Shown: positions 31,191 to 43,682 of the stretch, in pieces
Numbering within the stretch: the first letter of the stretch is position 1
Layout of the letters: each line of letters opens with the position of its first letter
Assembly (NCBI RefSeq): GCF_019645815.1
Contig: NZ_CP080997.1
Span: 2,732,880 to 2,796,879, forward strand
Length of the DNA: 64,000 bases
Source: Mycolicibacter heraklionensis
Lineage (GTDB): Bacteria > Actinomycetota > Actinomycetes > Mycobacteriales > Mycobacteriaceae
Direction: 5' to 3'
Translations under genes and position numbers: made by a program
The notes under the pieces: model-generated
Database searches by the model: none
Told to the model about the DNA's origin: nothing
The model's input: the letters and a program-made list of their open reading frames with translations, nothing else

Positions 31191-31526
31191 GTGCATGAGA
31201 TGTCGCTGTGCCGGGCCATCGCCGGCGCGGTCAGACGGCATTCCGGCGGCCTTCATGTCGACGTCGTCCGGGTGCGGGTCGGCGCGCTGCGTCAGGTGGT
31301 CCCGGAGTCATTGTCATTCTGCTGGACCGTGGTCCGGGACTTCGAAGCCCTGCCTGACGCCGAACTCGAACTGGAACTCGTTCCCGCGGCGGTGCGCTGC
31401 CGGCAATGCGGCGCCGAGGCCACCATCACCTCCCGATGGTCACTTCTGTGCCCGCACTGCCGCAGCGCCGATGTCGAGGTGCTGTGCGGTGAGGAGTTCC
31501 TGGTGACCTCGCTCGACGTTTCGTGA
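31191..31526 (+). CDS. hypA: Hydrogenase nickel-incorporation protein HypA
   Basis: 111 residues from the GTG at 31191, giving (M)HEMSLCRAIAGAV; His2 is the conserved Ni ligand, which decides the start over an upstream frame extension. The structural zinc site is CRQCGA and CPHCRS. HypA delivers nickel with HypB. It lies divergent from hypF and 12 nt before hypB. The 156-bp hypF/hypA gap contains only a weak DosR-like half-site. Confidence 0.93.
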   Translation: MHEMSLCRAIAGAVRRHSGGLHVDVVRVRVGALRQVVPESLSFCWTVVRDFEALPDAELELELVPAAVRCRQCGAEATITSRWSLLCPHCRSADVEVLCGEEFLVTSLDVS

Positions 31527-31538
31527 AAGGACCTGGAA

Positions 31539-32285
31539 ATGGGAAGGTTTCATCGCCACGACGACGCAACGGCGCACACCCACGACCACGGGGATCACAG
31601 CGGCTACAGCACCGGTTCGCAGCGTATCGACGTCTTGGAGGCGATACTGGCCGAGAACGATCTCCGGGCCGCCGCCAATCGGGAGACCTTTGAGCGCCAT
31701 GGGGTTCGGACGCTGAACCTGATGAGCTCCCCGGGGGCCGGCAAGACCACCCTTCTCCAGGCGGCCCTGGACGGCCTGGCCGGCGAATTCTCCGTCGGCG
31801 TGGTCGAAGGCGACATCGCCACGGATCTGGATGCGGCCAAGCTGGGCGGTCGGGGCGCTCAGATATCGCTGCTCAACACCAGCAACGGGTTCGGCGGCGA
31901 GTGCCACCTGGACGCGCCGATGGTCAGTTGCGCGCTGCAGGGCCTGGATCTGGCCGCGCTGGACCTGGTGATCATCGAGAATGTCGGAAACCTGGTCTGT
32001 CCGGCGGAGTTCGATGTCGGCGAGCACGCCAAGGCGATGGTGTACTCGATCACCGAGGGCGACGACAAGCCGTTGAAATACCCCGTGATGTTCCGCGCGG
32101 TCGATCTGGTGCTGTTGAACAAGATCGACCTTGTCCCCTACCTGGACGCCGACATCGCCACCTACGTCTCCCGCGTCCGCGAGGTGAACGACGCCGCGAC
32201 GATCCTGCCGATCAGTGCGCGAACGGGCGCCGGGATGGATGCGTGGTTCCAATGGCTGCGGCGGTTCACGCTGGCGACCACGTAG
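31539..32285 (+). CDS. hypB: Hydrogenase nickel-incorporation GTPase HypB
   Basis: 248 residues. The N-terminus is histidine-rich (HRHDDATAHTHDHGDHSG), a likely nickel store. The G domain has Walker A LMSSPGAGKTTLLQAAL (~62-78), the metal-site segment GGECHLDAPMV, and NKID as the guanine-specificity motif. It releases nickel to the large-subunit precursor with HypA. SD GAAAGGA precedes the ATG. Confidence 0.96.
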   Translation: MGRFHRHDDATAHTHDHGDHSGYSTGSQRIDVLEAILAENDLRAAANRETFERHGVRTLNLMSSPGAGKTTLLQAALDGLAGEFSVGVVEGDIATDLDAAKLGGRGAQISLLNTSNGFGGECHLDAPMVSCALQGLDLAALDLVIIENVGNLVCPAEFDVGEHAKAMVYSITEGDDKPLKYPVMFRAVDLVLLNKIDLVPYLDADIATYVSRVREVNDAATILPISARTGAGMDAWFQWLRRFTLATT

Positions 32286-32344
32286 CGGGCCCTGCTCCGG
32301 CGGCACAACGGCCATTCGCCGACAGCAGAGGTCCCCCGGCCATC

Positions 32345-32413
32345 GGGGCCAAAGTCTCAGCTGGAACCCGCCGCGCAAGGACGGTCGCATGCGCGATCCG
32401 GGACCATCGACTC
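32345..32413 (+). promoter_or_regulatory. DosR-box-like cluster upstream of the SRPBCC gene
   Basis: GGGGCCAAAGTCTC (32345-32358; reverse complement GAGACTTTGGCCCC) and GGGACCATCGACTC (32400-32413) each match a DosR box at about 10-11 of 14 positions. A weaker copy AGGACGGTCGCATG begins at 32378, exactly 22 bp before the last. The nearest box ends 36 bp before the ATG at 32450. Confidence 0.55.
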
Positions 32414-32449
32414 TGCCGCGGGATCGCCGGGCGGACCAGACTCAGAGGC

Positions 32450-33112
32450 ATGATCACGACCGTGAAACACATCGCCCCCTTGGCGTTGTTGTATGCGGTC
32501 CGGCGGTATTTCCGCGACTGGGGCGCAACCAAGGGGGAATGCAAGCAGCGGTTCCCCGGGGACGAGTTGGTGGACGACCCCGCCGTGCAGATGACGGAGG
32601 CGGTTTGGATCGAGGTGCCGCCTTCCGCGGTATGGCCGTGGCTGGCACAGATCGGCCTGGACCGGGGCGGCCTGTACCTGCCCGAAGGCCTGGGGGCGCT
32701 GTGGGGCTTGAATTTTCACAACGTCAAACGAGTCCATCCGAAATGGCAGCAGACCGTCGTGGGTGACCCGATACGGGTCGCGCCAGAGGGTTGGCTGGGG
32801 CTCGACGACGGAGTGTCGTTGGCCATCGCCGAGGTTGTGCCGGATCAGTGCCTGGTGCTGCGAACCACAGCCGGTCTTCCGCTGGCGGTGTGGTCGTTTC
32901 TTCTGGTACCGCAGGGGGAGAACCGCAGCCGCCTTCTGGTCCGGAGCCGGGCCGCCCTGCGCCACCCGGGCGCCGTGGTCGGGATGGAGCTGGTCAGGCC
33001 GGTAGCCGCACTGACGATGCGGGCCGTGTTGCACGGCATCAAGCGGCACGCCGAGGCACCGCGACTGACGCCCGTCGCCGCCGTGCCCGCACCGAACCCG
33101 CACCGAATGTGA
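32450..33112 (+). CDS. SRPBCC (START/Bet v1-like) domain protein
   Basis: 220 residues from the ATG at 32450 (GAGG just upstream). After a short amphipathic N-terminus, residues ~45-190 have the SRPBCC pattern IEVPPSAVWPWLAQIGLDRG, AEVVPDQCLVLRTT and WSFLLVPQGENRSRLLVRSR, seen in actinobacterial proteins of unknown function. The ligand is unknown. The DosR-like boxes at 32345-32413 immediately upstream, and separation from hypB by 164 bp, suggest its own hypoxic promoter. It converges on the ATPase gene with 55 bp between. Confidence 0.7.
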   Translation: MITTVKHIAPLALLYAVRRYFRDWGATKGECKQRFPGDELVDDPAVQMTEAVWIEVPPSAVWPWLAQIGLDRGGLYLPEGLGALWGLNFHNVKRVHPKWQQTVVGDPIRVAPEGWLGLDDGVSLAIAEVVPDQCLVLRTTAGLPLAVWSFLLVPQGENRSRLLVRSRAALRHPGAVVGMELVRPVAALTMRAVLHGIKRHAEAPRLTPVAAVPAPNPHRM

Positions 33113-33167
33113 CCGGTCCGGCCGAAGTGGGAGCGGCCACCCAGCCGGGCGCTCCGGTGTCACCGCC

Positions 33168-35774
33168 TCAGTCGTCGTGAACCGTCTTCGCATGGCGTCG
33201 CAGCCACCAGCGATACAGTTCGTCGACGCCCCACACGAGCACCGGCATCGGCACCAGCATGAGCAGCATCCAGCCGGCGAGTCCGGCGGAACCGAAGATC
33301 GCCTGCAGCGGCGGCAGATAGACGACGGCCGCGGCGAAGGCCAATTCAAAGGCGATGCCGCCCAGCAACAGGCGATTGGTCATGAACCCGATGGATCTGA
33401 ATGACGACCACGCCGTTCGTGATGCGAATGCGGTGCCGACCTGGCAGGCGACGATCGCCGCGAAAGACATCGTGGTGGCCTGCAGGTAGACGTGGTGCAA
33501 TGGTGCACCCGGCCCGGTGGGGGCACCCGGATGCCAGCCGCCGCGGGCGAGCACGGTGGAGAACCCGACCATGACCAGTACCGCCGATACTGTTCCCATC
33601 AATCCCCAACTGCGCCAAAGCAGTTGACGAGTGATGACGTTCTCCGAAGTCGGCCTGGGCGGCTGCTCCATCAGTCCGGCTTCGGCTGGTTCACGACCGA
33701 GCGCAAGGGCCGGAAGTGTTTCGGTACCCAGATCGACGGCCAGGATCTGCAGGACGGTCAGTGGCAGCGGAACCATCCCACCGGACAGTGCGAAGACCAG
33801 GAACGGCACGACTTCGGGAATGGCGTGCGCGAAGATGTACATGACGAACTTGCGGACGTTGGCGAACACTCGCCGTCCCTCTCGGATACCGGCGGTGATG
33901 GTGGCGAAGTTGTCGTCGGTGATCACCAACGTTGCGGCCTCGCGGGCAACGTCGGTCCCGCCGCGGCCCATCGCGACTCCGATGTCGGCGCGGCGCAGTG
34001 CCGGTGCATCGTTGACCCCGTCGCCCGTCATGGCCACGACCAGGCCCAAATGGTGCAACGCATCGGCGATGCGCAGCTTCGCCTCCGGTATGGCTCGCGC
34101 GAAAACGATCTCGCCTCCGCTGCTGAGGGCTTCGTCGAGGTCGTGGTCGCTCATCCGGTCAAGCTCTGCACCGTCGATCACCCGCTCGACGCAAATACCC
34201 ACTCGTCGCGCGATCTCGGCGCCGGTTCGGCCATTGTCGCCGGTGACCACGTGCACCCGTATTCCAGCGGTATGACATTGCCGAACCGCCTCGGCGACTT
34301 CCGGTCGGGGTGGATCAAGGATGCCCACCAAGCCGAGAAGCTCCAGCCGCTGCTCGGCAGCGCGTCGATCGATGTCATCGTTCTCCGAGGTCAGGTCCCG
34401 TTCGGCGACCGCCAGGACGCGCAGCCCACGCTCGGTCAGATCCACGACTCGCCGCTGCCAGACCAGCCGCGTGTCTTCGTCCAGCCGGCAGCGGGGCAAC
34501 AGCTGCTCGGGTGCACCCTTGACGTGCAGGACCTTTCGGTCACCGACCTGGTCCAGGGTCGACATCCGCATCAGATGCGGCTCGAAGTGGAAAAGCTTGA
34601 TCCGCCGGCTGTCCCGCACCGCCGGATCGACAGCGATGCCCTGCGCAACGGCATGCTCCAACAGAGCGATTTCGGTGGGGTCCCCGGCCGATCCGGCCTC
34701 GATACCGGCCGTGGTGCACAGCGCGGCCGCCGTGATCAGCGTCTCGGCCTCCGATTCGGCGATCACCTCGACCACCTGCATCCGGTTCTGGGTCAGAGTT
34801 CCCGTCTTATCGGTGCAGATCACCGCCGTGCAGCCCAACGTCTCCACCGACGACAGTCGTTTGACCACCGCACCGAGGCGCGCCAGCGTTCGCGCGCCGA
34901 CTGCCAGCGCCAAGGTGACCGTGGGCAGCAGACCCTCGGGGACATTGGCCACCAGGAGGCCGACGGCGAACATGAACGCAGCGCCCAGGCTCAGGCCGGC
35001 GGCGATCCCGAGTGGAAGGAAGAGCACGCCCACACCGATCGCGATTCCCGCGATCAGCCACGCCACCCGACGGACCTGGCGCTCCAGCGGACTGACGTCG
35101 GCATGCACCCGCCGCGACAGTGCCGCGATACGCCCGAGTTCAGTGTGGCTGCCGGTGTGGTGGATGACGGCGATCGCCGACCCGGCGACACAGATGGTCC
35201 CGCTGAACACCAGTGCCGGTGCATCAAGTGCACGGTCGGTTTCGGTGACGGGACCCGCACACCGTTCGACCGAAGTGGACTCACCGGTGAGCGCGGACAT
35301 GTCGACTTCCACTTCCCCGTCGATGAGTCGGGCATCCGCTGAAATACGGTCTCCCTCGCTGATGAACAGCACGTCCCCGGGAACCAGTTCGCGGGCCAAT
35401 ACCTGCATGCGGCGCCCGTCTCGCAACACCCAGGCTCGTTGCGGCAGGTATGCGCTCAGTGCCTCGACGGCGTGTTCAGCATGTTCTTCCTGCACGAAGG
35501 CCAGCGCCGCGTTGAGCACAATCACCGCGATGATCGCGATGGACAGCACCGGCGATCCCGACGCCAAGGCCAGGCATGCCGCCAGCCAGAGCAGCAATGC
35601 CAAGGGATGGGTGAACTGGCGCATCAGCGCGGCCGCCCACCGGTTGCGCCCGACTGCCGGCAACTCGTTGGGGCCATACACCAGCAGGCGACGGGCAACC
35701 TCGCGACTCTCCAGTCCGGTGTTGGTGCAGACCGGCTCGAATTCCGACGACCACGTTGCAACCGGTTGGTCCAT
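33168..35774 (-). CDS. ctpF: P-type cation-transporting ATPase, CtpF type
   Basis: 868 residues from the ATG at 35774, with AAGGGGA 8 nt upstream; earlier in-frame starts overlap the promoter region. P2-type features: N-terminal cation-ATPase domain, [10 protein letters not shown] actuator motif (~185), M4 [18 protein letters not shown] (~290), phosphorylation site [12 protein letters not shown], hinge [18 protein letters not shown], and six C-terminal membrane helices. CtpF (Rv1997) is a DosR-regulon ATPase proposed to export Ca2+; the ion is not determined by sequence. Divergent from the acetyl-CoA synthetase operon. Confidence 0.9.
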   Translation of the reverse strand: MDQPVATWSSEFEPVCTNTGLESREVARRLLVYGPNELPAVGRNRWAAALMRQFTHPLALLLWLAACLALASGSPVLSIAIIAVIVLNAALAFVQEEHAEHAVEALSAYLPQRAWVLRDGRRMQVLARELVPGDVLFISEGDRISADARLIDGEVEVDMSALTGESTSVERCAGPVTETDRALDAPALVFSGTICVAGSAIAVIHHTGSHTELGRIAALSRRVHADVSPLERQVRRVAWLIAGIAIGVGVLFLPLGIAAGLSLGAAFMFAVGLLVANVPEGLLPTVTLALAVGARTLARLGAVVKRLSSVETLGCTAVICTDKTGTLTQNRMQVVEVIAESEAETLITAAALCTTAGIEAGSAGDPTEIALLEHAVAQGIAVDPAVRDSRRIKLFHFEPHLMRMSTLDQVGDRKVLHVKGAPEQLLPRCRLDEDTRLVWQRRVVDLTERGLRVLAVAERDLTSENDDIDRRAAEQRLELLGLVGILDPPRPEVAEAVRQCHTAGIRVHVVTGDNGRTGAEIARRVGICVERVIDGAELDRMSDHDLDEALSSGGEIVFARAIPEAKLRIADALHHLGLVVAMTGDGVNDAPALRRADIGVAMGRGGTDVAREAATLVITDDNFATITAGIREGRRVFANVRKFVMYIFAHAIPEVVPFLVFALSGGMVPLPLTVLQILAVDLGTETLPALALGREPAEAGLMEQPPRPTSENVITRQLLWRSWGLMGTVSAVLVMVGFSTVLARGGWHPGAPTGPGAPLHHVYLQATTMSFAAIVACQVGTAFASRTAWSSFRSIGFMTNRLLLGGIAFELAFAAAVVYLPPLQAIFGSAGLAGWMLLMLVPMPVLVWGVDELYRWWLRRHAKTVHDD

Positions 35775-35864
35775 CGGCCTGTCCCCTTCTGCCGGTCGAT
35801 CCACGTCTGTCTGCGTGCGATCACCCGCTGGTTCGATCGTGCAGCCACGCGAACGGCCCATCCA

Positions 35865-35926
35865 GGGCCTTTGGTTGGCGCCGGCGGCGACCTTGGGCTC
35901 CGGGCGCGAGATGACCTTGGCCCCTG
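35865..35926. promoter_or_regulatory. Possible DosR-like sites between ctpF and the acs operon
   Basis: GGGCCTTTGGTTGGC (35865-35879), GCGACCTTGGGCTC (35887-35900) and GACCTTGGCCCCTG (35913-35926) share DosR-box features, the first pair 22 bp apart. Each matches only 8-10 of 14 positions, so this is weak. Confidence 0.35.
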
Positions 35927-35978
35927 TTCGGCCACGCGTTCCGGCACCACGATGAAGGCAGGACTGAACGGATCTGCC

Positions 35979-37774
<1,796 letters not shown>

Positions 37775-37778
<4 letters not shown>

Positions 37779-38761
37779 CCGATGCCCCGCTGGCCCGTGC
37801 GCTGTTGTCCGACATGATCCGTGTTCGCCGCATGGAGGAGAAGTGCGCAGAGCTGTACGGCGAAGCCAAGATTCGGGGCTTCCTGCACCTCTATGTCGGT
37901 CAGGAAGCCGTCGCAGCGGGCTCGCTGGGCGTCCTCACCGATGAGGACGCGGTGGTGGCGACCTACCGCGAGCACGCCCACGCACTGCTCCGTGGTGTAC
38001 CGATGACTCGGATCATGGCCGAGATGTTCGGCAAGCAGGAGGGCTGCTGCCGAGGTCGCGGCGGCTCGATGCACCTCTTCGATGCGTCCCGACGGTTCTA
38101 CGGCGGCAACGCGATCGTCGGTGCCGGCCTGCCGCTGGCGGTGGGCCTGGCGATGGCTGACGACGCGTTGCAGCGCAACCGGTTGACCGCCTGCTACTTC
38201 GGGGACGGCGCGGTGGCCGAAGGCGTTTTTCATGAGTCGCTGAACATGGCCGTGTTGTGGAATCTGCCGGTGCTGTTCTGCTGTGAGAACAACCTGTATG
38301 CGATGGGCACTGCGCTGGCGCGAGCGCAGTCCCAAACGGATCTCACCGTCAAGGCCGCGTCATATCGGGTCCCGACGCTGGCGGTCGACGGGATGGATGT
38401 CGAGGCATGTCGTTGCGCCGCGCAACAAGGCGTCGACCACATCCGCAGCACCGGCGGCCCGTTCTTCATCGAATTCCGCACCTATCGCTTCCGGCCGCAT
38501 TCGATGTTCGACCCGGAGTTGTACCGAGACAAGGACGAAGTCCAACGGTGGCGAGAACGCGACCCGATCGGGTTGTTCACCCAACGCTGCCTGGACGAGG
38601 GCACGTTGAGCGGCACCGACGTCGCCGACATCGAGAACGCGGCGGACACCGAGGTCGCTGCCGCCGTGTCGTTCGCCGAATCCGGTACCTGGGAGGATGT
38701 CGCGGATCTTGAGCGCGACGTGCTGACGCCGTCGGCGGCCCGTCCCGAGGCCCGGTCATGA
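37775..38761 (+). CDS. 2-oxoacid dehydrogenase E1 alpha subunit
   Basis: 328 residues. The thiamine-diphosphate motif is [20 protein letters not shown] to CENNLYAMG (~148-185), and the family segments [25 protein letters not shown] and [10 protein letters not shown] are intact. With the next gene it forms the E1 of a pyruvate or acetoin dehydrogenase-type complex. The N-terminus is shorter than in standard pyruvate dehydrogenase and more like acetoin dehydrogenase (AcoA). Overlaps acs and E1 beta by 4 nt each. Confidence 0.88.
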
Positions 38762-39735
38762 AGATCAGCTACCGCACAGCCGTGCACGACGCGATTCGCG
38801 ATGCGCTGCGCGAAGATCCGCGGGTACTGCTGATGGGTGAAGATGTCGGACGCTACGGCGGAACCTACGCCGTCACCAAGGGACTGCTCGCAGAGTTCGG
38901 ACCCGACCGGGTTCGCGACACCCCCCTGTCGGAGCTGGGGTTCGTCGGTGCCGCGATCGGTGCGGCAGTGGGCGGGCTCCATCCGATCGTGGAAGTCATG
39001 ACCGTGAACTTCAGCCTGTTGGCGCTCGATCAGATCGTGAATACCGCTGCAGCACTGAGACATATGTCCGGCGGCCAATTCTCGGTACCGCTGGTCATCC
39101 GGATGGCCACCGGGGCTGGGCGGCAACTTGCCGCCCAGCACTCGCACAGTCTCGAGCCGTGGTACGCCCACATCCCGGGCATCACGGTGGTGGCGCCGGC
39201 TACCGTCGAGGACGCCTACGGCATGCTCGGCGCAGCGCTGGCAGACCCCGATCCGGTGGTGATCTTCGAGCACGTCCAGCTCTACAACGCCTCGGCAGAA
39301 GTAGACACACTTGCTCAGACCGATATCGCGCGCGCCGCGGTACGCCGCAGCGGATCTGATGCGACGATCATCGCCTACGGCGGCGGTCTTCCCAAGGCTC
39401 TCGACGCCGCCGAACAACTGTCGCTTGCCGGCATTGAGTGCGACGTCATCGACCTGCGGGTACTGCGCCCCTTAGACGTCGGCACCATTGTTGAATCGGT
39501 CCAGAAGACACGGCGCGCGGTCGTTGTTGACGAGGCCTGGCGCAGCGGAAGTCTGGCAGCCGAAGTCAGTGCTCGTATCGTCGAGGAGGCCTTCTACGAC
39601 CTCGACGCGCCGATTGCCCGGATCTGCAGCGCCGAAGTCCCGATCCCGTATTCGCGGCATCTCGAGCAGGCCGCGCTGCCACAATCAGCGCAGGTGGTCA
39701 GCGCGGTCCGCAACCTGTTCGGACAACAGCCATGA
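38758..39735 (+). CDS. 2-oxoacid dehydrogenase E1 beta subunit
   Basis: 325 residues. Conserved parts: [20 protein letters not shown] (~23-42), [20 protein letters not shown] with the TPP-binding Glu, and the C-terminal transketolase domain ([27 protein letters not shown]). It pairs with E1 alpha. The 4-nt ATGA overlaps on both sides suggest strict co-translation. Confidence 0.9.
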   Translation: MKISYRTAVHDAIRDALREDPRVLLMGEDVGRYGGTYAVTKGLLAEFGPDRVRDTPLSELGFVGAAIGAAVGGLHPIVEVMTVNFSLLALDQIVNTAAALRHMSGGQFSVPLVIRMATGAGRQLAAQHSHSLEPWYAHIPGITVVAPATVEDAYGMLGAALADPDPVVIFEHVQLYNASAEVDTLAQTDIARAAVRRSGSDATIIAYGGGLPKALDAAEQLSLAGIECDVIDLRVLRPLDVGTIVESVQKTRRAVVVDEAWRSGSLAAEVSARIVEEAFYDLDAPIARICSAEVPIPYSRHLEQAALPQSAQVVSAVRNLFGQQP

Positions 39736-40907
39736 TCACGTTCCGGATGCCCGCATTGGGCTCCGACATGGACGAGGGCACGCTCAACGAATGGCTCATC
39801 AAGCCCGGCGACACAGTGACCCGCGGCCAGGTGGTCGCGGTGGTCGAGACCACCAAGGCCGCAGTCGAAGTCGAATGCTGGCAGGAGGGAACGGTCGGCG
39901 AGCTGATGGTTGGAGTCGGCGAGACCGTGCAGGTCGGCGCGCCGCTGGCGACGCTGTTGGAACCCGGTGAGGCCGCAACGGCACAACCAGCAGGCCCGGT
40001 CACCCCAGCCGCCGGTCCCGCAGCGCCGCCCACCCCGCCGCCGGTAGGTCAGACACACCCGACGCACGATCGGCGCCGCTGGGTGTCGCCCGCGGCCCGC
40101 CGACTGGCCGACGCGACCGGCATCGACGTTGAAACCCTGCGCGGCACCGGTCCACAAGGCGCCGTCACCATCCACGACGTCGAACACGCTGCGGCGTCTG
40201 CCCAAGCGCCAACGGGCAAGCAGGCCACCACTGACCGGGCCGCGCAGGTCCGCCGGTCCATCGGGGCGGCGATGAGCCGATCAAAGCGGGAGATCCCGCA
40301 CTACTATCTCGCCGACGAAGTGGTGCTGGACACTGCGCTCGCGTGGCTGACCGAGCGCAATGCGCAACGGCCCATCACCGAACGGTTGCTGCCGGCCATC
40401 CTGCAGGTCAAGGCCGTCGCACTGGCGGCGCAGCGGTTCGGCGAGTTCAACGGCTTCTGGCGTGATGACGAGTTCCATGCCGCGACCGCGGTTCACGTCG
40501 GGATGGCGATCACGCTGCGGGGCGGCGGCCTGGTCGCCCCGGCACTGCATGACGTTGCCAACAAGCCACTCAACGACCTGATGAATGAGCTCACCGACCT
40601 GGTCGCGCGGGCTCGACTCGGCTCGCTGCGCAGCTCGGAGATGTCGGACCCCACCATCACGGTCACCAACCTCGGCGACCGGGGTGTCGCCATGGTCTTT
40701 GGTGTCATCTACCCGCCGCAGGTGGCGCTGGTCGGGTTCGGCAAACCAGCCCAGCGGGTTTGCGCGGTCGACGGAGGAATCCGGATCGCCACCACCGTGC
40801 AGGCGACCCTGGCCGCTGATCACCGGGCCAGCGACGGCCACCGGGGCGCTTTGTTCCTGGCCGCAATCAATGAGCTGCTCCAGCAGCCCGATCTTCTGGA
40901 GGGGTGA
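39732..40907 (+). CDS. 2-oxoacid dehydrogenase E2 (lipoyl acyltransferase)
   Basis: 391 residues in standard order. Lipoyl domain 1-78 with lipoyl-Lys in [11 protein letters not shown] (~44); Pro/Ala linker (~80-110); peripheral subunit-binding domain [20 protein letters not shown] (~115-150); catalytic domain with the active site DHRASDGH (~365). It transfers the acyl group to CoA. The subunit-binding domain implies that it recruits E1 or E3, but no E3 (lipoamide dehydrogenase) gene is in the operon, so a housekeeping Lpd must serve. Confidence 0.9.
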   Translation: MITFRMPALGSDMDEGTLNEWLIKPGDTVTRGQVVAVVETTKAAVEVECWQEGTVGELMVGVGETVQVGAPLATLLEPGEAATAQPAGPVTPAAGPAAPPTPPPVGQTHPTHDRRRWVSPAARRLADATGIDVETLRGTGPQGAVTIHDVEHAAASAQAPTGKQATTDRAAQVRRSIGAAMSRSKREIPHYYLADEVVLDTALAWLTERNAQRPITERLLPAILQVKAVALAAQRFGEFNGFWRDDEFHAATAVHVGMAITLRGGGLVAPALHDVANKPLNDLMNELTDLVARARLGSLRSSEMSDPTITVTNLGDRGVAMVFGVIYPPQVALVGFGKPAQRVCAVDGGIRIATTVQATLAADHRASDGHRGALFLAAINELLQQPDLLEG

Positions 40908-40913
40908 GCACCG

Positions 40914-41183
40914 ATGACAGCAGATCTCGATACCCGACAGGTGGTCTTGGCGGTGTTGAGTCGCATCGCCCCCGAAATCGACCCCGCCGATATCCGTGAC
41001 GACGAACCGCTGCGCAACCAGGTCGACCTCGATTCGATGGACTGGCTGAACTTCCTGCTCGGCATCGACAAACAGCTGCACGTCAGCATCCCCGAATCCG
41101 ACTACCGATCGCTACGGACGCTGACCGACGTGATCGGCTACGTCGAGGCCCACCGCGCCGGAACTCAGCGCCCGGGCAGGTAG
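40914..41183 (+). CDS. Acyl carrier protein
   Basis: 89 residues, small and acidic, with the phosphopantetheine attachment serine in VDLDSMDWLNFLLG (~42). The fold pattern is a four-helix ACP (LSRIAPEIDPADIRDDEPLR; DYRSLRTLTDVIGYVEAH). It begins 6 nt after the E2 stop, with the ribosome site GGAGGGG inside the E2 end, so it is part of the operon. An ACP beside a 2-oxoacid dehydrogenase is uncommon. Its 3' end overlaps the convergent hydrogenase protease by 19 nt. Confidence 0.85.
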   Translation: MTADLDTRQVVLAVLSRIAPEIDPADIRDDEPLRNQVDLDSMDWLNFLLGIDKQLHVSIPESDYRSLRTLTDVIGYVEAHRAGTQRPGR

Positions 41184-41638
41184 TCAGGCCGCTCGATTTC
41201 GGCTGCTGCCATCGCGACCAGCTTCGGCACCGCGGCCGCGACCGCCGGGCTCAGACCCGTCCCGTACCCGATGTCCGCGATCTCGACGGTGAGCACCACC
41301 AGCGCATCGGGCACCCGGTCCAGTGCCTGGCCCAGCGCAAACGCACCGGCCAGATCCAGGCTGTGCGAACTGGTCCGCCCGTGCCCGGCGACCAGCTCAT
41401 CTGCCCGACAGCGACGGACCCGGCCGGGCGCTGCCTTGGTCGTGACGGCGCCGTCGATCACCACGGCCAGCGCTGCTCCCGCCCAGGCGTCGAGCAGACC
41501 CGTCGAATCGCTGATACCGGTGACTACCCGCACGGCGGGCCCGGCGGACCGGGCCAGCGCCAAGGCGGCCACGATACCGACGCCGTCGTCGCGCCGATAG
41601 GAATTGCCCAACCCGATGACAACGATGCTGGAATTCAC
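41165..41638 (-). CDS. [NiFe]-hydrogenase large-subunit maturation endopeptidase
   Basis: 157 residues, GTG start overlapping the large-subunit stop by 4 nt. HycI/HupD (M52) family: VIGLGNSYRRDDGVGI (residues ~6-21) with the conserved Asp of the nickel site, ALAVVIDGAV with the second Asp, and SSHSLDLAG with the His. It would remove the C-terminal FLTLTVERT peptide of the large subunit after nickel insertion. Confidence 0.9.
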   Translation of the reverse strand: MNSSIVVIGLGNSYRRDDGVGIVAALALARSAGPAVRVVTGISDSTGLLDAWAGAALAVVIDGAVTTKAAPGRVRRCRADELVAGHGRTSSHSLDLAGAFALGQALDRVPDALVVLTVEIADIGYGTGLSPAVAAAVPKLVAMAAAEIERPDYLPGR

Positions 41639-42927
41639 GTCCGCTCAACGGTCAAGGTCAGAAAGTGCGCCGAACAGGAAATGCACGGGTCGTAGCTGCG
41701 GATCACCCGCTCGCACAAGTCGGTCATGGCGGAATCGTCCAACCCCGAGTTGTCGTTGACCACCCGGGCCAGGTCGGCTTCGATAGCGGCCTGGTTCTGG
41801 GACGTGGGCGGGATGATCGTCGCCGCCGATACCAGTCCGTCCGCTCCGATCCGGTATCGGTGATACAGCAGGCCGCGGGGAGCCTCGCTGACACCGTGTC
41901 CCACACCCGCGCGGGCCGGCACGTCGACGAACGGCCGCGCCGGCCGCTGATAGCCGTCAATGATCCGCAGCGCCTCCTCGATCGCGTAAACCACTTCGAC
42001 AGAGCGGACGATGATGCTGCGGAACGGATTCCGACACTCGCCGGACAATCCGGCAGCGGCAGCCGCCTGGGAAGCGATCGGCGACAGGGCCGCGGAGTTC
42101 AGCGAATACCGGGCCAGCGGGCCAGTCAGATAACACCCGCCGTCCAGCGTCGCCTGAAGCGCGGTGGAGTGCGGCACCTGCGACTCCACGATGTGATCGG
42201 TGAAGTCTGACACCGCAAACACCGGTCCGGCACTGCGCGCGATGCTGCCGTTTTCGATGGGATATCGGTCCTGCTGGCACAGCGCCAGCAGCTCGTGTTC
42301 GAGGTCGATATCAGGAAAGTCGAAACCGGCGACCCAGCTGACGGTGGCCAGCGCATCGTCCAGCGCTGCGCGCAGCTCGTCGACCAGCGGGGCGAACTGA
42401 TTTCGGGTCGGCACCGCATAGAACCCGCCCAACCGCACATTGACCGGGTGTATCGCTCGCCCGCCGATGAACTCCATCAGGTGGTTGCCGGCCTTCTTCA
42501 GCCGCAGTCCCCGCTCGACTACGTCTCGCTGATCGCGTGACATGGCGATCGCGTCGGGATAGCCGAGGAAATCCGGTGCGTGCAACAGGTAGATGTGCAG
42601 GACGTGGCTGTGGATCCACTCACCGCAGTACAGCAGCCGGCGCAGGGCGACCAGGTCTGGATCGACCTCCACGCCACAGGCGGCCTCGATCGCATTGCAG
42701 GCGCTGACCTGGTACGCGACCGGGCAGATACCGCAGACTCGAGCAGTCAGGTCTGGGGGTTCGGTGTAGGAGCGGCCCCGCAGAAACGCCTCGAAGAATC
42801 GCGGCGGCTCATAGATGTTGAGTTCTACCGATTGCACCGCGCCATTCTCGAGCCGGATGTGCAGGGCGCCTTCACCTTCGACACGGGTCAGTGCGCCGAC
42901 GCTGATCGTGCGGGAGTCGGCGTTCAC
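41635..42927 (-). CDS. Group 3b [NiFe]-hydrogenase large subunit (HyhL)
   Basis: 430 residues, GTG start, TAGTG junction with the small subunit. Both nickel motifs are intact: RVCGICPVAYQVSACNAIE (L1, ~62-80) and YDPCISCSAH (L2), followed by a cleavable tail FLTLTVERT. The length and the neighbours (FAD/NAD subunit and 4Fe-4S subunit) fit cytosolic group 3b NAD(P)-linked hydrogenases (sulfhydrogenase type). In Mycobacterium smegmatis the equivalent Hyh enzyme is DosR-controlled and evolves H2 under hypoxia, as I recall. Confidence 0.93.
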   Translation of the reverse strand: MNADSRTISVGALTRVEGEGALHIRLENGAVQSVELNIYEPPRFFEAFLRGRSYTEPPDLTARVCGICPVAYQVSACNAIEAACGVEVDPDLVALRRLLYCGEWIHSHVLHIYLLHAPDFLGYPDAIAMSRDQRDVVERGLRLKKAGNHLMEFIGGRAIHPVNVRLGGFYAVPTRNQFAPLVDELRAALDDALATVSWVAGFDFPDIDLEHELLALCQQDRYPIENGSIARSAGPVFAVSDFTDHIVESQVPHSTALQATLDGGCYLTGPLARYSLNSAALSPIASQAAAAAGLSGECRNPFRSIIVRSVEVVYAIEEALRIIDGYQRPARPFVDVPARAGVGHGVSEAPRGLLYHRYRIGADGLVSAATIIPPTSQNQAAIEADLARVVNDNSGLDDSAMTDLCERVIRSYDPCISCSAHFLTLTVERT

Positions 42928-43682
42928 TACGTGCCCCGCTCGGTGGCGAACGTGGCCACGTTGAAGGTTGAAAACACCCGTTCGACGTCGCCGTCGGACA
43001 TTCCGTCACGGCGTAGCAGCGGAATCAACGTGGCGGTGGCCGGCGCCGCCGACGGGCCGAAGCAGCCATAGCAGCCACGATGATGCCGCGGACACAACGC
43101 GCCGCAACCGGCGTGCGTCACCGGACCCAGACACGGGATGCCGTCGGCGACGATCACGCAGGTCACCCCGCGCAGCTTGCATTCGGTGCACACCGTCTTG
43201 GCGGGCAGCCGCGGTTTGCGACCGATCAGCAACGCCGCCAGAGTGTCCAGCAGCTGACCGCGATCGATCGGGCACCCCTGCAGCTGGTAGTCGACGGTGA
43301 CGTGGGCCGACGCCGGCGTGGAGGTGGCCAGGGTGTCGATGTAGTCCGGCTTGGCATAGACCACCGAGGCGAATTCGGCGACGTCGGCAAAGTTACGCAG
43401 TGCCTGCACTCCCCCGGCGGTCGCGCAGGCGCCGATGGTGACCAGCACCTGGGACTGCTCCCGGATCTCATGGATGCGCCGCACATCGGCGGCGGTGGTG
43501 ATCGAGCCTTCGACCAGCGACACGTCGTACGGCCCGGCGGCCATGGTGCTGGATGCCTCGGCGAACATCGCGATCTCAACGTGATCGGCGAGCGTCAGCA
43601 GCTCGTCTTCGCAGTCCAGAAGCGTCAGCTGGCATCCATCACAGGACGCGAACTTCCACACCGCCAACCTGGTCTGGCTCAT
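42927..43682 (-). CDS. Group 3b [NiFe]-hydrogenase small subunit (HyhS)
   Basis: 251 residues without a Tat signal, as expected for a cytosolic enzyme. Proximal cluster cysteines: [20 protein letters not shown] (~11-30), [10 protein letters not shown] (~83-92). Further cysteines [20 protein letters not shown] and [11 protein letters not shown] ligate additional 4Fe-4S clusters. Transfers electrons between the NiFe site and HyhB/HyhG. Starts directly after the HyhG stop with no gap. Confidence 0.93.
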   Translation of the reverse strand: MSQTRLAVWKFASCDGCQLTLLDCEDELLTLADHVEIAMFAEASSTMAAGPYDVSLVEGSITTAADVRRIHEIREQSQVLVTIGACATAGGVQALRNFADVAEFASVVYAKPDYIDTLATSTPASAHVTVDYQLQGCPIDRGQLLDTLAALLIGRKPRLPAKTVCTECKLRGVTCVIVADGIPCLGPVTHAGCGALCPRHHRGCYGCFGPSAAPATATLIPLLRRDGMSDGDVERVFSTFNVATFATERGT

